Part shown: piece after piece, positions 52,551-61,474 of the stretch
How positions within the stretch are numbered: position 1 is the first letter of the stretch
Layout of the letters: each line of letters begins with the position of its first letter
From: an uncultured Bacteroidales bacterium
GTDB lineage: Bacteria > Bacteroidota > Bacteroidia > Bacteroidales > UBA932
NCBI GenBank assembly: GCA_944323845.1
Contig: CALUUA010000009.1
Coordinates: 18,444-82,443 of the forward strand
Direction of reading: 5' to 3'
DNA: 64,000 nucleotides
Translations under genes and position numbers: made by a program
Notes under the pieces: generated by a model
Told to the model about the DNA's origin: nothing
What the model saw: only the letters and a program-made list of their open reading frames with translations
Databases searched by the model: none

Positions 52551-53126
52551 ATGTCTAAGAAGACTCCAGAATTAAATTCAGCATCATCAGCGGACATAGC
52601 ATTCCTGCTGCTCTCATACTTCCTGATGACCACTACCATGAATCAGGATTCGGGACTGCAGCGTCGTCTTCCGCCTATACCTGATGAAAATCAGGAGGTG
52701 CAGGACCAGAAAGTCAACAGAAGAAACATCATCATCGTGAGGATCAATTCTGCTGACAGGCTGTTCGCCGGTAATGAACCTATGGACGTCAGCTTTTTGA
52801 AAGACAAAGTAAAGGAATTCCTTGTAAACCCTAACAACGATCCGGATCTTCCGGAAAGAAGCCCGAAGGAAATCGAAGGATTCGGCACTTATAACGTGTC
52901 AAAGGGCATCATTTCCCTGCAGAACGACCGTGGTACGAGCTACAAGGCTTATATAGCAGTTCAGAATGAGCTTGTCAAGGCTGTCAACGAACTCAGGGAT
53001 GAGTTCGCTAAGGCGCACTTCGGGAAAGCATATCTGAACCTGAATACGGACCAGCAGAGGATTGTCAGGGAGGCTATACCTCAGAACATCTCTGAGGCAG
53101 AACCTAAGGATGTCTCTAAAAACTAA
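52551..53126 (+). CDS. exbD: ExbD/TolR-family protein, first copy
   Basis: A 191-residue protein with one helix near the N-terminus (SADIAFLLLSYFLMTTTM, about 14-31) that holds the Asp needed for proton transfer in ExbD/TolR (Asp15). The periplasmic domain (about 45-190) is larger than in E. coli ExbD (141 residues) and has a VRINSADRLFAGNEPMDVSFLKDKV peptidoglycan/TonB-binding-like fold. It follows the four-helix protein and precedes a second exbD. Confidence 0.88.
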   Translation: MSKKTPELNSASSADIAFLLLSYFLMTTTMNQDSGLQRRLPPIPDENQEVQDQKVNRRNIIIVRINSADRLFAGNEPMDVSFLKDKVKEFLVNPNNDPDLPERSPKEIEGFGTYNVSKGIISLQNDRGTSYKAYIAVQNELVKAVNELRDEFAKAHFGKAYLNLNTDQQRIVREAIPQNISEAEPKDVSKN

Positions 53127-53141
53127 TAAGGAGAACAGATT

Positions 53142-53612
53142 ATGGCAAAATTCGGAAATAAAAATTCGAAAAAGGAAGTTCCGGGATTGACCACCGCGTC
53201 AATGTCAGATATTGTGTTCATGCTTCTGTTCTTCTTCATGGTGACGACAAGTATGCGTGAAACTGAAAACAAGGTCATGGTCAGCCTTCCGGAAGCCTCT
53301 GAAGTGGCAAAGCTCGAACGCAAGGACCTGACTTCATACATAAACATAGGTTCGCCTATCGCCTCTCTCCAGAGGATGTATGGTACAGATGCACGTATCC
53401 AGCTGAACGATTCTTTCAAGACAGTTGACGAAATCCGCGACTTCATCGCAGCAGAACGCGATGCGATGAGCGAAGTGGACAGACAGTATATGACCGTATC
53501 AATCAGAGCTGATGCAGATGTCAGGATGGGTATCATCACTGACGTAAAGCAGGAACTCAGAAGATGCTCTGCACTGAAGATCATGTACGCTGCCAGAAAA
53601 TCCGCAGAGTGA
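53142..53612 (+). CDS. exbD: ExbD/TolR-family protein, second copy
   Basis: A 156-residue protein with one helix (SMSDIVFMLLFFFMVTTSM, about 21-39) containing the conserved Asp in MSDIVFMLLFF. The periplasmic part (about 45-155) ends in a typical ExbD strand pattern (YMTVSIRADADVRMGIITDVKQEL). The two copies differ in size and sequence, so they are old paralogues and may form a hetero-dimer in the motor. A strong terminator follows 25 bases later. Confidence 0.88.
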   Translation: MAKFGNKNSKKEVPGLTTASMSDIVFMLLFFFMVTTSMRETENKVMVSLPEASEVAKLERKDLTSYINIGSPIASLQRMYGTDARIQLNDSFKTVDEIRDFIAAERDAMSEVDRQYMTVSIRADADVRMGIITDVKQELRRCSALKIMYAARKSAE

Positions 53613-53637
53613 TTCAAGGCAGGATAACAACAGTTGT

Positions 53638-53675
53638 AAAGAGGAAAATCGTTTTGATTTTCCTCTTTATTTTTT
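53638..53675 (+). terminator. Intrinsic terminator of the exbB operon
   Basis: AAAGAGGAAAATC and GATTTTCCTCTTT form a perfect 13-base-pair stem around a GTTTT loop, followed by ATTTTTT. It is 25 bases after the last stop codon. Confidence 0.88.
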
Positions 53676-53689
53676 AGCGGAAAAAACAC

Positions 53690-53697
53690 TAAATTTG
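53690..53697 (+). promoter_or_regulatory. -7 box ahead of the alkaline phosphatase gene
   Basis: TAAATTTG matches TAnnTTTG and is 27 bases before the ATG at 53725. It lies directly behind the exbB terminator. The -33 region (TTTATTTTTT) has no exact TTTG. No Pho box can be claimed. Confidence 0.45.
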
Positions 53698-53724
53698 CGC
53701 GGTCGGAAACAGAAAATACAGAAT

Positions 53725-54978
53725 ATGAAAAAAATCAGGAAAAACGTTGTCATAGGACTGATATTCGGAGCGCTGCTGCTGATAGCAGGCTTCGCAATGG
53801 TCAACCTCGGCGGGAACCGGAACGCTGACATTAACCGCAAACCTGCAAAATACATCTTTCTCTTTATCGGAGACGGCATGGGGGCGACGCATGTAGCGAC
53901 GGCAGAGTCGTATCTGGCCTATCTGGACGGCGAAAACGGGTTCAGACAAGTTTCATTCACCGAATTTCCGGTTCTCGGGATGGCCGAAACGTATTCGGCC
54001 AATAACAACGTGACCTGTTCTTCGGCAGCCGGGACAGCAATCAGCTGCGGGGAAAAGACGAACAACGGATGGTTGGGAATAAATGCGGAAGGCGACACAC
54101 TCACAAGTGTAGCCAAAATTCTGAAAGACAGAGGATACAAGGTAGGTATCCTGAGTTCTGTCCCTGTAAATCATGCCACCCCGGCAGCATTCTACGCCCA
54201 CAACTGCAGCAGACACGACTACTACGGAATCACGGCAGAGATACCGGAGAGCGGGTATGACTTTCTCGGGGGCTCCGGCTTCATAGACTATTTCGGGAAA
54301 GACGGAAACCGCACCGGAAGCGAAGAAATGCTGGAAGAATCCGGATATGCAGTATGTTTCGGGGAGAAGGAGTATGAAGAGGCTGTCGCTGAAGGCGCAG
54401 GCAAAATCGTACTCTGCCAGGAACAGTCAAAAGGTACCGAAGCCAAGACCTATTCCACTGTAGGACAAGCTCCCGGCAAGGACATATCTTCCGGAGAAAT
54501 GCTGGAAAAATGCATCAGCTTCTTCGGGGACGAATCTCCGTTCTTCATCATGTACGAACAGGGCGAAATAGACTGGGCAGCACATGCGAACAGGACCATG
54601 CCGATGATAGAAAGCGTACTGAAGCTCGGCAAGGCCGTGGAAACGGCTCTGGAATTTTATTACGAGCATCCCGATGAAACACTCATTCTGGTGACGGCAG
54701 ATCATGAAACAGGAGGTATAACCCTCGGCGCGACTGAAACCAGAGGTGAAGTTAACCTGAACTGGGAGGTAATGGACAGCGTATGGACAGCATCCGGCCG
54801 TGAAGACAAGCTGGACGAGGAGATGAACAGATCGCTCAACGCCAAGGGGCACATAGGCTGGACATCTAACGGACATACTGGAGGGCCTGTCCCGGTATAT
54901 GCCATAGGGAAAGGTGCCGAGCGTTTCGGAGGCCGGTACGACAACACAGATATTAAAGGGAAAATATTGGCTGAATGA
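53725..54978 (+). CDS. Alkaline phosphatase
   Basis: A 417-residue envelope enzyme with an N-terminal signal anchor (about 8-27). The metal site starts at FLFIGDGMGATHVATAESY; the nucleophile block is NNVTCSSAAGTAISCG, with Ser in the TCSSAAGTA motif and Cys where E. coli PhoA has Asp101. Later zinc ligands are EIDWAAHAN, VTADHETGGI and the final SNGHTGGPVPVYAIG. It releases phosphate from monoesters in the periplasm. Close Bacteroidota enzymes have the same changed nucleophile block, from memory. No pst or phoBR genes adjoin. Confidence 0.92.
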   Translation: MKKIRKNVVIGLIFGALLLIAGFAMVNLGGNRNADINRKPAKYIFLFIGDGMGATHVATAESYLAYLDGENGFRQVSFTEFPVLGMAETYSANNNVTCSSAAGTAISCGEKTNNGWLGINAEGDTLTSVAKILKDRGYKVGILSSVPVNHATPAAFYAHNCSRHDYYGITAEIPESGYDFLGGSGFIDYFGKDGNRTGSEEMLEESGYAVCFGEKEYEEAVAEGAGKIVLCQEQSKGTEAKTYSTVGQAPGKDISSGEMLEKCISFFGDESPFFIMYEQGEIDWAAHANRTMPMIESVLKLGKAVETALEFYYEHPDETLILVTADHETGGITLGATETRGEVNLNWEVMDSVWTASGREDKLDEEMNRSLNAKGHIGWTSNGHTGGPVPVYAIGKGAERFGGRYDNTDIKGKILAE

Positions 54979-54997
54979 CGAGAATGTTATATCTTTG
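54966..54997 (+). promoter_or_regulatory. asnS promoter
   Basis: ATTG (54966-54969), 20 bases, TATCTTTG (54990-54997), a perfect -7 box. The ATG of asnS follows 22 bases later. The -33 element overlaps the last codons of the phosphatase gene. Confidence 0.6.
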
Positions 54998-55019
54998 AAT
55001 CAAAATCAGTGTTAGAATC

Positions 55020-56402
55020 ATGAGGACCAAAGTCAAAGATCTGCTTAAAAGCGAACCCGGACATGAAGTCATAGCAAAAGGCTGGGTAAGGACGAAGAGA
55101 GGAAACAAGAACATAGCTTTCATAGCACTTAACGACGGCTCGACTATAAACAATATCCAGATTGTGGTGGAAACTTCATCTTTCGAAGATGAATTGCTGA
55201 AGAAAATCACTACCGGCGCATGCATATGCGTAAGGGGAGATCTGGTAGAGTCCGTAGGAAGCGGTCAGAAAGTGGAAATCCAGGCCAGGGAAATCACGGT
55301 CTACGGTGAAGCCGATCCTGACACCTACCCTCTCCAGAAGAAAGGTCACTCCATGGAGTTCCTGCGCTCGATAGCTCACCTCAGGCCGAGGACCAACACT
55401 TTCGGAGCTGTCCTGAGAATAAGGCACGCCATGGCTTTCGCCATACACAAATATTTCAACGACAAGGGATTCGTATATCTCCATACTCCCATCATAACCG
55501 CATCTGACTGCGAAGGCGCCGGCGAAATGTTCCAGGTCACGACTCTGGACATGGAAAACCCGCCACGCACCGCAGACGGCCATATCGACTATTCCCTGGA
55601 TTTCTTCGGGAAGCAGACAAGCCTGACTGTAAGCGGACAGCTTGAAGGTGAGCTTGGAGCCATGGCCCTGGGTGAAATATACACCTTCGGACCTACTTTC
55701 AGGGCTGAAAATTCAAATACTCCGAGACATCTGGCAGAATTCTGGATGATAGAGCCTGAAATGGCTTTCTACGAGATCGAGGACAATATGGATCTGGCCG
55801 AAGATTTCATAAAATATTTAGTCAGGTATGCTCTGGAAAACTGTATGGACGACATCCGCTTCCTGAACGACATGTTCGACAAGGAACTTATAGAAAGGCT
55901 TGAAAGCGTCGTCAAGACCGTTTTTGTCAGGCTGACATACACTGAAGGCATAAAGATACTTGAAGAATCCGGAGAAAAATTCGAGTTTCCTGTAAGCTGG
56001 GGCGTGGATCTCCAGAGCGAACACGAAAGATATCTGGTCGAAAAGCATTTCAGGAAACCTGTCATCATGACGGATTATCCTAAGGATATAAAGGCGTTCT
56101 ACATGAAACAGAACGCTGACGGAAAGACTGTCAGAGGCATGGATGTCCTTTTCCCGAAAATCGGGGAAATCATAGGAGGCTCGGAAAGGGAATCTTCTCT
56201 GGAAAAGCTGGAGGCCAGAATTTCCGAACTCGGCATGAGCCGTAGCACACTCGAATGGTATCTTGACACCAGACGCTTCGGTTCCGCCCCGCACAGCGGA
56301 TTCGGGCTCGGATTCGAAAGGCTTCTCCTCTTCGTCACCGGAATGAGCAACATCAGGGATGTGATACCGTTCCCGAGGACACCGAAGAATGCTGAGTATT
56401 GA
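55020..56402 (+). CDS. asnS: Asparaginyl-tRNA synthetase
   Basis: A 460-residue class IIb synthetase. The N-terminal OB-fold (about 1-105) starts [26 protein letters not shown]. Class II motif 1 region is [32 protein letters not shown], motif 2 is [28 protein letters not shown] and motif 3 is [30 protein letters not shown]. These fit AsnRS rather than AspRS. It charges tRNA-Asn. The udk gene starts 17 bases after its stop. Confidence 0.97.
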   Translation: MRTKVKDLLKSEPGHEVIAKGWVRTKRGNKNIAFIALNDGSTINNIQIVVETSSFEDELLKKITTGACICVRGDLVESVGSGQKVEIQAREITVYGEADPDTYPLQKKGHSMEFLRSIAHLRPRTNTFGAVLRIRHAMAFAIHKYFNDKGFVYLHTPIITASDCEGAGEMFQVTTLDMENPPRTADGHIDYSLDFFGKQTSLTVSGQLEGELGAMALGEIYTFGPTFRAENSNTPRHLAEFWMIEPEMAFYEIEDNMDLAEDFIKYLVRYALENCMDDIRFLNDMFDKELIERLESVVKTVFVRLTYTEGIKILEESGEKFEFPVSWGVDLQSEHERYLVEKHFRKPVIMTDYPKDIKAFYMKQNADGKTVRGMDVLFPKIGEIIGGSERESSLEKLEARISELGMSRSTLEWYLDTRRFGSAPHSGFGLGFERLLLFVTGMSNIRDVIPFPRTPKNAEY

Positions 56403-56419
56403 CAGAAAGACTGAATGAA

Positions 56420-57037
56420 ATGTTAGTGATAGGAATTGCAGGCGGTTCAGGTTCTGGCAAGACCACGGTCGTTCAGGCCATAACCAGACAGCTGAAGGAA
56501 AAGGTGGTCATCATACCCCAGGACTCATACTATAAGGATTCCAGCCATCTTCCACTGGAAGAACGGCAGAAAGTGAATTTCGACCATCCTGACTCCATCG
56601 ACTTCGCCCTTCTCAACGCACACTTGAGGGCCCTGAAAGATGGCAAGACGATCGAACAGCCCGTATATTCCTACCTGACATGCTCCAGATCGCAGACAGA
56701 GACAGTCACAGTCAGGCCGGCCGATGTCATAATCATCGAAGGAATACTTATCTTCACCTGCGCCGAGCTGCGCGACCAGATGGACATAAAGATATTCGTG
56801 GACGCTGACGATGATGACAGGCTCATGCGCGTAATGGCCAGAGACATACTTGAGCGCGGGAAAACCGTTGAAAAGGTAATCGAACGGTACACAAAGACAG
56901 TGAAGCCGATGTATCTCCAGTTCATAGAACCGAGCAAGAGATACGCTGATATCATCATCCCTCAGGGAGGACACAACAAAGTAGCGATAGACATCATTTC
57001 GGCCACCATCGAGAAAGCCTTGCACCATAAGAACTAG
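56420..57037 (+). CDS. udk: Uridine kinase
   Basis: A 205-residue P-loop kinase for uridine and cytidine salvage. Walker A is IGIAGGSGSGKTTV (4-17), then the substrate blocks IPQDSYYKD, NFDHPDSIDFALL and DVIIIEGILIF, and the lid RDILERGKTVEKVIERY. ATG 56420 was chosen; a TTG seven codons earlier overlaps the asnS end. It is in one operon with asnS and the TonB-like gene. Confidence 0.95.
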   Translation: MLVIGIAGGSGSGKTTVVQAITRQLKEKVVIIPQDSYYKDSSHLPLEERQKVNFDHPDSIDFALLNAHLRALKDGKTIEQPVYSYLTCSRSQTETVTVRPADVIIIEGILIFTCAELRDQMDIKIFVDADDDDRLMRVMARDILERGKTVEKVIERYTKTVKPMYLQFIEPSKRYADIIIPQGGHNKVAIDIISATIEKALHHKN

Positions 57038-57049
57038 CGCCGGAAGGAA

Positions 57050-57793
57050 GTGAGAATCTCCAAGGAAGACAAATCTGGAATGTACCTGACCGTGATCATC
57101 CATCTCGGTCTGCTTATAGTATTGCTTGTCTCCCAAATAGCCACGGCCGTCAAAGGCGAAAACTCTTATCTGATAGACTTTTCTGACATCGAGCAGAGAG
57201 AAATGGAAGAGGCGCAGGCGTCATTCAGGGAAAGCATCAGCGACAGACTCGATGAAATGATTGCGGCGGCAGGGGCTGCCGCAATTCAGGAAAACCGGCA
57301 GGAAGAAATCAGGAATATTGCCGTGGACGCCGGCACTTCCTATTTGAAAGATGACAGGAACACTGACGTCGAACAGCTGTACAGAGAGGCCGAAAGACTT
57401 GCAGAAAACCTTAAAAGCGGAGCCTTCGCCCGGGAAATCGACAACAGCGGGGACTATGCAGCCTTGCCGGAGGCATACGAACCCGAGCAGAATGCCGGAG
57501 CAAAAGTATATTCAGGACCGTCCGTAGTGTCCTATTCTCTCGACGGAAGGAAAGCTGTCAGCCTGTCCGTACCTGCATACAGGTGCATGGGCGGCGGCGA
57601 TGTGACAGTACGTATCACTGTCAGCCAGTCAGGAACAGTAGATAACGCTGAAATAGTGGAGGAATTCTCCTCGGAAGACAGATGTCTGAGAGAATATGCA
57701 AAAAGGGCTGCGCGTTTATCCCGCTTTACAGCGTCCACGACAGCCCCTAAAAGACAATTCGGCGAAATAGTCTACAGGTTCATAGCTCAATAG
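57050..57793 (+). CDS. TonB-like protein, GTG start
   Basis: A 247-residue bitopic protein: short cytoplasmic start, one helix (YLTVIIHLGLLIVLLVSQIATAV, about 12-34), a helical charged middle (about 45-130) and a C-terminal TonB-type domain (about 165-247) with VPAYRCMGGGDVTVRITVSQSGTVDNAEIVEEFS and the end GEIVYRFIAQ. The Pro-rich spanner of classical TonB is missing. Start is the GTG at 57050, with GGAAGG close in front. It could energise a TonB-dependent receptor or be an envelope structural protein. Its end overlaps the convergent protease gene by 14 bases. Confidence 0.7.
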   Translation: MRISKEDKSGMYLTVIIHLGLLIVLLVSQIATAVKGENSYLIDFSDIEQREMEEAQASFRESISDRLDEMIAAAGAAAIQENRQEEIRNIAVDAGTSYLKDDRNTDVEQLYREAERLAENLKSGAFAREIDNSGDYAALPEAYEPEQNAGAKVYSGPSVVSYSLDGRKAVSLSVPAYRCMGGGDVTVRITVSQSGTVDNAEIVEEFSSEDRCLREYAKRAARLSRFTASTTAPKRQFGEIVYRFIAQ

Positions 57794-59363
57794 CATTGTT
57801 CAACGCAGCTTCGACCACATCGTCTATCTCCAGATAAAATCTGTAGAATGCCTCATCCTCCAGCTTTGAATATCGCCCTACCAGAGCCTTGATCTGCGGC
57901 ATCATGTAAACATCGAAATCATGCTCTTCCGACGGTTTCATTACCACGCCTTCGGCTCTTGCATACGACAGGAACTTGGATTTAAGGTCAAGAGCATTCA
58001 GGTATCTTTCCAGCGACTTGAAATCGTCTATAGAAGTCAGCGTCTTCCGGTATCTGTCGAACATGGCCGAAGCGAAACGCACCGGGAGAGACTTCCTGTT
58101 CGCCTGTATGAAGAAATCACTGGCCTTTGTAGTGTCCATCGGCACGAAAATGTCCGGGATTATACCGCCGCCGCCATATACAGTCCGGCCGGCTCTGGTA
58201 TGGAACTCCTGCGACCTGTCCACTTTCATGCTGTCCGCATCTGTCATCTCGCCATGGGCATACCTCTCATAGATGTCGTATGCATAATCATCGGAATACG
58301 GCTTCTGGATACATCTTCCGGACGGAGTATAGAATCTGGAGACTGTAAGTCTGATTCCTGACCCGTCCGTGAAGTTTACCGGCTCCTGGACCAGTCCTTT
58401 CCCATAAGAACGGCGGCCGATAATCACTCCCCTGTCATTGTCCTGCACGGCACCCGCGAAAATCTCGCTTGACGACGCCGATGACTCGTTTATAAGCACC
58501 TCCAGATCTATGTCCTGAAGTTTTCCGGAACCGTCTGCCTCGAAGTCCTGACGCGGCCTGTGCAGCCCTTCCATATACACTATGGGATCTCCTTTCCCGA
58601 GAAATTCATTGCACACCAGAAAGGCCTGATCGAAATAGCCTCCGGTATTGTCCCTCAGGTCGAACAGGAGTCTGGTCATGCCCGAAGCAAGGAGTTTTTC
58701 CGTAGCGGCGGAAAATTCCTGATAAGTAGTTCTGGTAAATTTCGACAGCCGGATATAGCCGGTGGTGTCGTTGATCATGAATGCGGCATCCACGCAATGG
58801 ACAGGTATCTTGCCACGCGTAATCTCAAACGGAATCATCGAGCCGTCCCTGCTGACAGTTATCTTCACCTTCGAACCTGCCGGCCCCTTCATTTTGGCCA
58901 CCATGCTGTCCTGCGGAGTCTTGTTGCCGGCTATGACGGCAGTATCCACCTTTATGATCCTGTCTCCCTGAAGAAGTCCGGCCTTTTCAGACGGTCCCCC
59001 AGGAATGACCCCGAGGACAATGGCCGTGTCATTAGGCACATTGAACTGTATGCCGATACCTTCGAAATTCCCGGCAAGTTCAGTCTCGGATGCCTCCAGC
59101 TGGACAGGGGGCAGATACACGGTATGAGGGTCGAGTTCAGCCAGAGCAGCCACAACGGCCGCATCCGTCATCGACTTCATGTCTATGGTATCGACATAAT
59201 TCCGTTCCACCTCCTGAAGTATCAGATTCAGCTTCCGCCAACGGTTATAGTCGCCGTCGAATTTCTTGTTGCTGCCGGCAATCCTTACCGCCAGCAATGT
59301 CGCAAGCACTCCCAGAATGACACCCAGCAAAGCTGTCAGTGCCGTATATGACCTGTTGTTCAT
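57780..59363 (-). CDS. C-terminal processing protease (S41A)
   Basis: A 527-residue envelope protease with an N-terminal signal anchor (about 5-26), a PDZ domain (about 90-170; FEGIGIQFNVPNDTAIVLGVIPGGPSEKAGLLQGDRI shown in part) and the S41 catalytic domain (about 190-370). The Ser nucleophile is in NESSASSSEIFAGA and the Lys in SYGKGLVQEP; FDLRDNTGGYF is the structural block. The C-terminal extension (about 410-527) is helical. ATG 59363 is used. It cleaves C-terminal tails of envelope proteins. The dCMP deaminase gene ends two bases upstream. Confidence 0.93.
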   Translation of the reverse strand: MNNRSYTALTALLGVILGVLATLLAVRIAGSNKKFDGDYNRWRKLNLILQEVERNYVDTIDMKSMTDAAVVAALAELDPHTVYLPPVQLEASETELAGNFEGIGIQFNVPNDTAIVLGVIPGGPSEKAGLLQGDRIIKVDTAVIAGNKTPQDSMVAKMKGPAGSKVKITVSRDGSMIPFEITRGKIPVHCVDAAFMINDTTGYIRLSKFTRTTYQEFSAATEKLLASGMTRLLFDLRDNTGGYFDQAFLVCNEFLGKGDPIVYMEGLHRPRQDFEADGSGKLQDIDLEVLINESSASSSEIFAGAVQDNDRGVIIGRRSYGKGLVQEPVNFTDGSGIRLTVSRFYTPSGRCIQKPYSDDYAYDIYERYAHGEMTDADSMKVDRSQEFHTRAGRTVYGGGGIIPDIFVPMDTTKASDFFIQANRKSLPVRFASAMFDRYRKTLTSIDDFKSLERYLNALDLKSKFLSYARAEGVVMKPSEEHDFDVYMMPQIKALVGRYSKLEDEAFYRFYLEIDDVVEAALNNAIEL

Positions 59364-59365
59364 CT

Positions 59366-59770
59366 TCAATCCACCTTTTCCACTTCTATGCCTGCCTTCC
59401 GCAGCAAATCCACGCCGTCAGTCAGACGGTATTCGTCCTTGTAGACGACCCGCGTGATTCCCGCCTGAATTATGAGCTTGGCACATTCGAGACATGGCGA
59501 GGCTGTCACATACAATGTGGCGCCCTTACTGCTGTTTCCTGATTTTGCCACCTTTGTGATGGCATTAGCCTCGGCATGAAGCACATATGGCTTAGTAACG
59601 CCTGTCTCATCCTCGCAAATATTTTCAAAACCGGACGGCGTGCCGTTGTAGCCGTCCGATATTATCATCCTGTCCTTGACTATAAGGGCTCCGACCTTGC
59701 GACGTTTGCAGTAAGAGTTCTGAGCCCATATGGCAGCCATCTGCAGGTAACTATGGTCGAATTTCTCCAT
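59366..59770 (-). CDS. dCMP deaminase
   Basis: A 134-residue zinc deaminase that makes dUMP from dCMP. The active-site His-Glu block is VLHAEANAI and the Cys ligands are in SPCLECAKLI, so CxxC. The start MEKFDHSYLQMAAIWAQNSYCKRRKVGALIVKD is typical of ComEB-type dCMP deaminases. It feeds the dTMP pool used by thymidylate kinase. It lies between the ligase and protease genes with gaps of five and two bases. Confidence 0.94.
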   Translation of the reverse strand: MEKFDHSYLQMAAIWAQNSYCKRRKVGALIVKDRMIISDGYNGTPSGFENICEDETGVTKPYVLHAEANAITKVAKSGNSSKGATLYVTASPCLECAKLIIQAGITRVVYKDEYRLTDGVDLLRKAGIEVEKVD

Positions 59771-59775
59771 ATTGA

Positions 59776-61434
59776 CTATCTCTGATAGAGATACCTCTTG
59801 ATGCTTCTCTTAGGGGTCCGCTCGAAGTCTTCCGGCATCACCTCTATCTTGGCTATGCGGGCATAGTTCGGAAGCTCCTTGTTGACTACGGTCAGGGAAG
59901 TGTTCAGGTCCTGTATAAGGGCATCCTTGTCCAGACCGTCAGACTCAGCCTGATGGAAATCCGGATAAATCAAGGCAGTCAGGCCGCCATGATCCTCTAT
60001 GACCAGAGAATCCACCACATAGTGCATGTTATTGAGCACGCATTCGATTTCCTCAGGATAGATATTCTGGCCTGACGGTCCGAGAATCATGCATTTCGAA
60101 CGTCCGCGAAGATACAGATAACCGTCCTTGTCCATTACGCCCATATCTCCCGTGTGGAACCATCCGTCCGGGGTGAATGCAGACTGCGTAGCCTCCTCGT
60201 TCTTGTAATACCCGAGGAAAACGTTCATACCTTTCACCAGCACTTCTCCCGGTACCGTCTCCGGATCAGGGGAATCTATCTTGATTTCCATATTAGGGGC
60301 TGTCTTGCCGCATGAAAATTCCCGGTTCGTCTTCCAGTCATCATAAGAAATTATAGGAGCGCATTCCGTCATTCCGTAGCCGACCGTGAACGGGAAGTTT
60401 ATTTTCTTGAAGAAAGACTCCACTTCCTTGTTGAATGCAGCTCCGCCTATGATGATTTCCTCGAACTTGCCGCCGAATGCAGCCACAAGCTCCGTCCGGA
60501 TTTTCTTCATGAGCATCTGGTTCAGACCAGGAACATGGGACAGGAACCTGATGCCTGCCTTGTCGAGAAGAGGTTTCAGCTTCGACTTGTAGACCTTCTC
60601 TATGATCAGAGGAACTGCGATGACTATATCCGGCTTAACCTCAGCGAGAGCCTGCATGATGATTTTCGGGCTCGGCACTCTGGTCAGGAAATGCACATGA
60701 GTGCCCACTGTAAGCTCGAAAAGCAGTTCGAACATCATTCCGTACATGTGCGCTGAAGGAAGCATGGCCACCACGTTTGATGTCTCGTTGATCATCGGCA
60801 GCACACCCATTGCGAACTTGATGTTCGAGTACAGTGCCCTGTACGGAATCATCACGCCCTTCGAGAATCCGGAAGTTCCGGAAGTGTAATTGATGAGCGC
60901 CAGCTCATCAGCCGAATCTTCATAATAGTCAATGCTTTCAGGGGTGAAATTTCTCGGATATTTCTGTCCGAAATACTCGTTCAGATGTTCCCTGATAACC
61001 TTTATGTCATCATTCTTCGTATAAAGGAAAGCAAAGGTGCTGATCTGGATTACTGCCACGAGTGCAGGCATTTCCGTCTCGGTGAGGCCCTCCCAGACCA
61101 CATCATCCACGAATAGGATCTTCGCTTCCGAATGGTTTACCAGATGATGGATATTTCCGGCCTTGAATTCATGAAGGATAGGCACAGGAACAGCTCCATA
61201 GGTCAATGCAGAAAGGAAAGAAACGCCCCAGTTCGCCTGGTTTCTGGAACAGATGGCGACCTTGTCGCCTTTCTTGAGACCGCATTTCTCGTACATGATA
61301 TGCATCTTGGCTATCCTGCGGGCCACGTCACGATAATGAAGGGTCACGCCCTGATAGTTCGATAATGCGGGACGATCCCAGTTTTTTCTGAAACTCTCCT
61401 CGTAGAGTTTGTTTACTGATTTGAATTCAATCAT
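59776..61434 (-). CDS. Long-chain acyl-CoA synthetase-like AMP-forming ligase
   Basis: A 552-residue adenylate-forming enzyme. The phosphate loop is LINYTSGTSGFSKGVMIPY (about 180-198), then VGYGMTECAPIISY, the adenosine block DGWFHTGDMGVMDKDGYLYLRGRSK (interrupted here) and the catalytic Lys near RTPKRSIKRYLYQ at the C-terminus. It should activate a fatty acid to acyl-AMP and acyl-CoA. ATG 61434 fits the family start. It is second of four genes in a leftward operon with tight spacing to dCMP deaminase. Confidence 0.92.
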   Translation of the reverse strand: MIEFKSVNKLYEESFRKNWDRPALSNYQGVTLHYRDVARRIAKMHIMYEKCGLKKGDKVAICSRNQANWGVSFLSALTYGAVPVPILHEFKAGNIHHLVNHSEAKILFVDDVVWEGLTETEMPALVAVIQISTFAFLYTKNDDIKVIREHLNEYFGQKYPRNFTPESIDYYEDSADELALINYTSGTSGFSKGVMIPYRALYSNIKFAMGVLPMINETSNVVAMLPSAHMYGMMFELLFELTVGTHVHFLTRVPSPKIIMQALAEVKPDIVIAVPLIIEKVYKSKLKPLLDKAGIRFLSHVPGLNQMLMKKIRTELVAAFGGKFEEIIIGGAAFNKEVESFFKKINFPFTVGYGMTECAPIISYDDWKTNREFSCGKTAPNMEIKIDSPDPETVPGEVLVKGMNVFLGYYKNEEATQSAFTPDGWFHTGDMGVMDKDGYLYLRGRSKCMILGPSGQNIYPEEIECVLNNMHYVVDSLVIEDHGGLTALIYPDFHQAESDGLDKDALIQDLNTSLTVVNKELPNYARIAKIEVMPEDFERTPKRSIKRYLYQR

Positions 61435-61474
61435 TGCTTTAAGTTTAATGTGCAAAATAAATATGTCAAGAATC

